In this document: positions 6,990-8,337 of the stretch, piece by piece
Layout of the letters: every line of letters starts with the position of its first letter
How positions within the stretch are numbered: position 1 is the stretch's first letter
Assembly (NCBI GenBank): GCA_015657735.1
Contig: SSSX01000254.1
Location: 1 to 8,337, forward strand
Reading direction: 5' to 3'
Length of the DNA: 8,337 nt
From: Zoogloeaceae bacterium
GTDB lineage: Bacteria; Pseudomonadota; Gammaproteobacteria; Burkholderiales; Rhodocyclaceae
The notes under the pieces: generated by a model
The model's input: the letters and a program-made list of their open reading frames with translations, nothing else
Told to the model about the DNA's origin: nothing
Database searches by the model: none
Program-made: the position numbers and the translations under genes

Positions 6990-8273
6990 TCAGGTGGCGG
7001 CGGCGTACATCAGCGAGCCCTCGACCAGCGTGTAGTGCACCTTGCCGGGCAGTTCGAGGCCGAGGAAGGGCGTGTTCTTGCCCTGGCTCTTGAGCATGCT
7101 GCGCTCGATGAGCTGGTGGGTGTCCGGATCAAAAATGCAGATGTCGGCGCGGGCGCCCACCGACAGATGGCCACCCTTGGCGATGCCGGCGATTTTCGCC
7201 GCTTCGGAGGTGACGCGGGCGACGGCGTCGAGGAGCGGCAGCTTGTGCTCGGCAGCCCACTTCAGCGTGAGCGGGAGCAGCAGTTCGAGGCCGGTGGTGC
7301 CGGGTTCGGATTCGCTGAACGGGGCCTGCTTGGCGTCGTCGTCGACCGGCGTGTGGTCCGAGCAGATGGCGTTGATGCGGCCGTCGGCCAGCGCCTTCGA
7401 GAGCGCGATGCGATCGCGCTGGCTGCGCAGCGGCGGGATGACGTGACAGTGGGGGTTGAAGTAGCCGATGTCCATGTCGCACAGGTGCAGGTGGTGGGCG
7501 GCGACGTCGCAGGTGACATCGACGCCGTCCTGGCGGGCGCGTTCGATGAGGTCGAGGCTCTCGGCGGAGGACAGGCGGGTGATGTGCAGGCGGGCGCCGG
7601 TCTGCCGCGCGAGGCGCAGGTAGGTGTAGAGGGCGACGATCTCGGCGCTGGCCGGAATGCCCGGCAGGCCGAGGCGGGAGGCGACTTCGCCGTCGTGGGC
7701 GACGCCGCCGCGCGACAGGTAGGGGTCGAGCGGCTGCAGCCAGACGCGGAAGCCGAAGGTCGCGGCGTACTGCATCGCGCGGGCCAGCACGCGGGTGTCG
7801 AGGATGGGCACGTTGGCCTGGCTGAAGGCGACGCAGCCGGCTTCGACCAGTTCGGCCATCTCGGAGAGCTGCTCGCCCTTGAGGCCGATGGTCAGTGCGC
7901 CGACCGGGTAGACGTGGGCGCGGTTGAGCTTCTTGGCGCGGTAGCACAGCATCTCGACGAGGCCGGGCTCGTCGAGCACCGGATCGGTGTCGGGCGGGAT
8001 GGCGAGGCTGGTGACGCCGCCGGCCATCGCCGCGTCCATTTCGGATTCGAGGGTGGCTTTGTATTCGAAGCCGGGCTCGCGCAGGCGCGCGGCGAGGTCG
8101 ATGAGGCCGGGGGCGACGACCAGACCGGTGGCGTCGATGGTGCGGGCGGCGGTGAAGCCGTCGGGGGCGTGGGCGACGCCGACGATCTTGCCGTCGGCGA
8201 TGAAGAGATCGCCCTGGGCGTCGAGCCGGTTGGCCGGGTCGATGAGGCGGCCGTTGCTGATGTGGATGTTCAT
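6990..8273 (-). CDS. pyrC': PyrC' (PyrX), dihydroorotase-like protein lacking catalytic residues, partner of aspartate transcarbamoylase
   Basis: The 427-residue product has the amidohydrolase fold of type I dihydroorotase, but key metal ligands are gone. Where active enzymes read DLHVHLREPG, this one has DLAARLREPG (59-68), replacing both histidines by Ala61 and Arg63. The usual DDG near 150 is Gln-Ala-Asn (152-154), and the later HxED motif appears as Gln180-Pro-Leu-Asp183. The AHH (259-261) and SDHTP (305-309) segments remain. This is the pattern of the inactive PyrC' of Pseudomonas, which builds the dodecameric complex with PyrB, the second enzyme of pyrimidine synthesis; the role here is inferred from that family. 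It starts 17 bases after the pyrB stop on the same strand, fitting a pyrB-pyrC' operon, and is followed by a terminator. The gene itself is intact, so it is not a pseudogene. A working dihydroorotase must be encoded elsewhere. Confidence 0.93.
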   Translation of the reverse strand: MNIHISNGRLIDPANRLDAQGDLFIADGKIVGVAHAPDGFTAARTIDATGLVVAPGLIDLAARLREPGFEYKATLESEMDAAMAGGVTSLAIPPDTDPVLDEPGLVEMLCYRAKKLNRAHVYPVGALTIGLKGEQLSEMAELVEAGCVAFSQANVPILDTRVLARAMQYAATFGFRVWLQPLDPYLSRGGVAHDGEVASRLGLPGIPASAEIVALYTYLRLARQTGARLHITRLSSAESLDLIERARQDGVDVTCDVAAHHLHLCDMDIGYFNPHCHVIPPLRSQRDRIALSKALADGRINAICSDHTPVDDDAKQAPFSESEPGTTGLELLLPLTLKWAAEHKLPLLDAVARVTSEAAKIAGIAKGGHLSVGARADICIFDPDTHQLIERSMLKSQGKNTPFLGLELPGKVHYTLVEGSLMYAAAT

Positions 8274-8290
8274 CGTCGAAAACCTGTGGT

Positions 8291-8337
8291 TCAGTGGCTG
8301 CCCAGCATGCTCATGACAGCCATGCGCACGGCGATGC
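8291..8337 (-). CDS. pyrB: PyrB, aspartate carbamoyltransferase (partial, only the C-terminal end)
   Basis: Only the last 14 codons and the TGA stop (complement of 8291-8293) are inside the window. They read IAVRMAVMSMLGSH, which matches the C-terminal helix of aspartate transcarbamoylases as I recall it (typically VAVRMAVMSML). The catalytic domains lie beyond the right edge. The 17-base gap to pyrC' and the shared strand support cotranscription, and the presence of PyrC' next door makes the assignment firm despite the short visible length. PyrB condenses carbamoyl phosphate with aspartate in pyrimidine synthesis. Confidence 0.88.
   Translation of the reverse strand, partial: IAVRMAVMSMLGSH

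Overview
The window looks like chromosomal core DNA from a high-GC betaproteobacterium. The Rhodocyclales (Azoarcus/Thauera type) are my best guess, from overall protein similarity to what I remember and from the glyA-nrdR-ribD order, so the taxon is inferred rather than proven. Base composition and codon use look uniform. I see no insertion sequence, phage gene, tRNA, rRNA, CRISPR array or other sign of recent transfer.

Layout. Positions 1-2441 (minus strand) hold glyA, nrdR and the start of ribD in that transcriptional order, with gaps of 32 and 13 bases. This is probably one operon joining one-carbon metabolism, ribonucleotide reductase control and riboflavin synthesis. A histidine-phosphatase gene (2538-3176, minus) lies just upstream of glyA. 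A divergent 230-base region follows, carrying a good sigma-70-type promoter for a two-gene TRAP transporter unit on the plus strand: dctQ (3407-4006, GTG start) and dctM (4007-5737), which abut as TAA-ATG. No DctP binding-protein gene accompanies them. A perfect 16-bp hairpin (5762-5797) sits between dctM and the convergent diguanylate cyclase gene (5820-6851, minus, GTG start). A terminator with a T-tract (about 6934-6960) then ends the pyrB-pyrC' unit. pyrC' (6990-8273, minus) encodes a dihydroorotase homologue that has lost its metal-binding His-X-His motif, and the last codons of pyrB lie at 8291-8337.

How the genes work together. The clearest functional pairing is PyrB with PyrC'. In Pseudomonas and relatives a catalytically dead dihydroorotase is a structural partner of aspartate transcarbamoylase, and the residues visible here fit that. 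DctQ and DctM form the membrane part of a sodium-driven solute importer that must borrow a binding protein from elsewhere. The diguanylate cyclase keeps its GGEEF catalytic motif but has a degenerate inhibitory site. I found no convincing undescribed system. The most useful points are the dead PyrC', the TRAP pair without DctP and with an unusual charged C-terminal tail, the cyclase's I-site change, and two gene starts that are easily mis-called.
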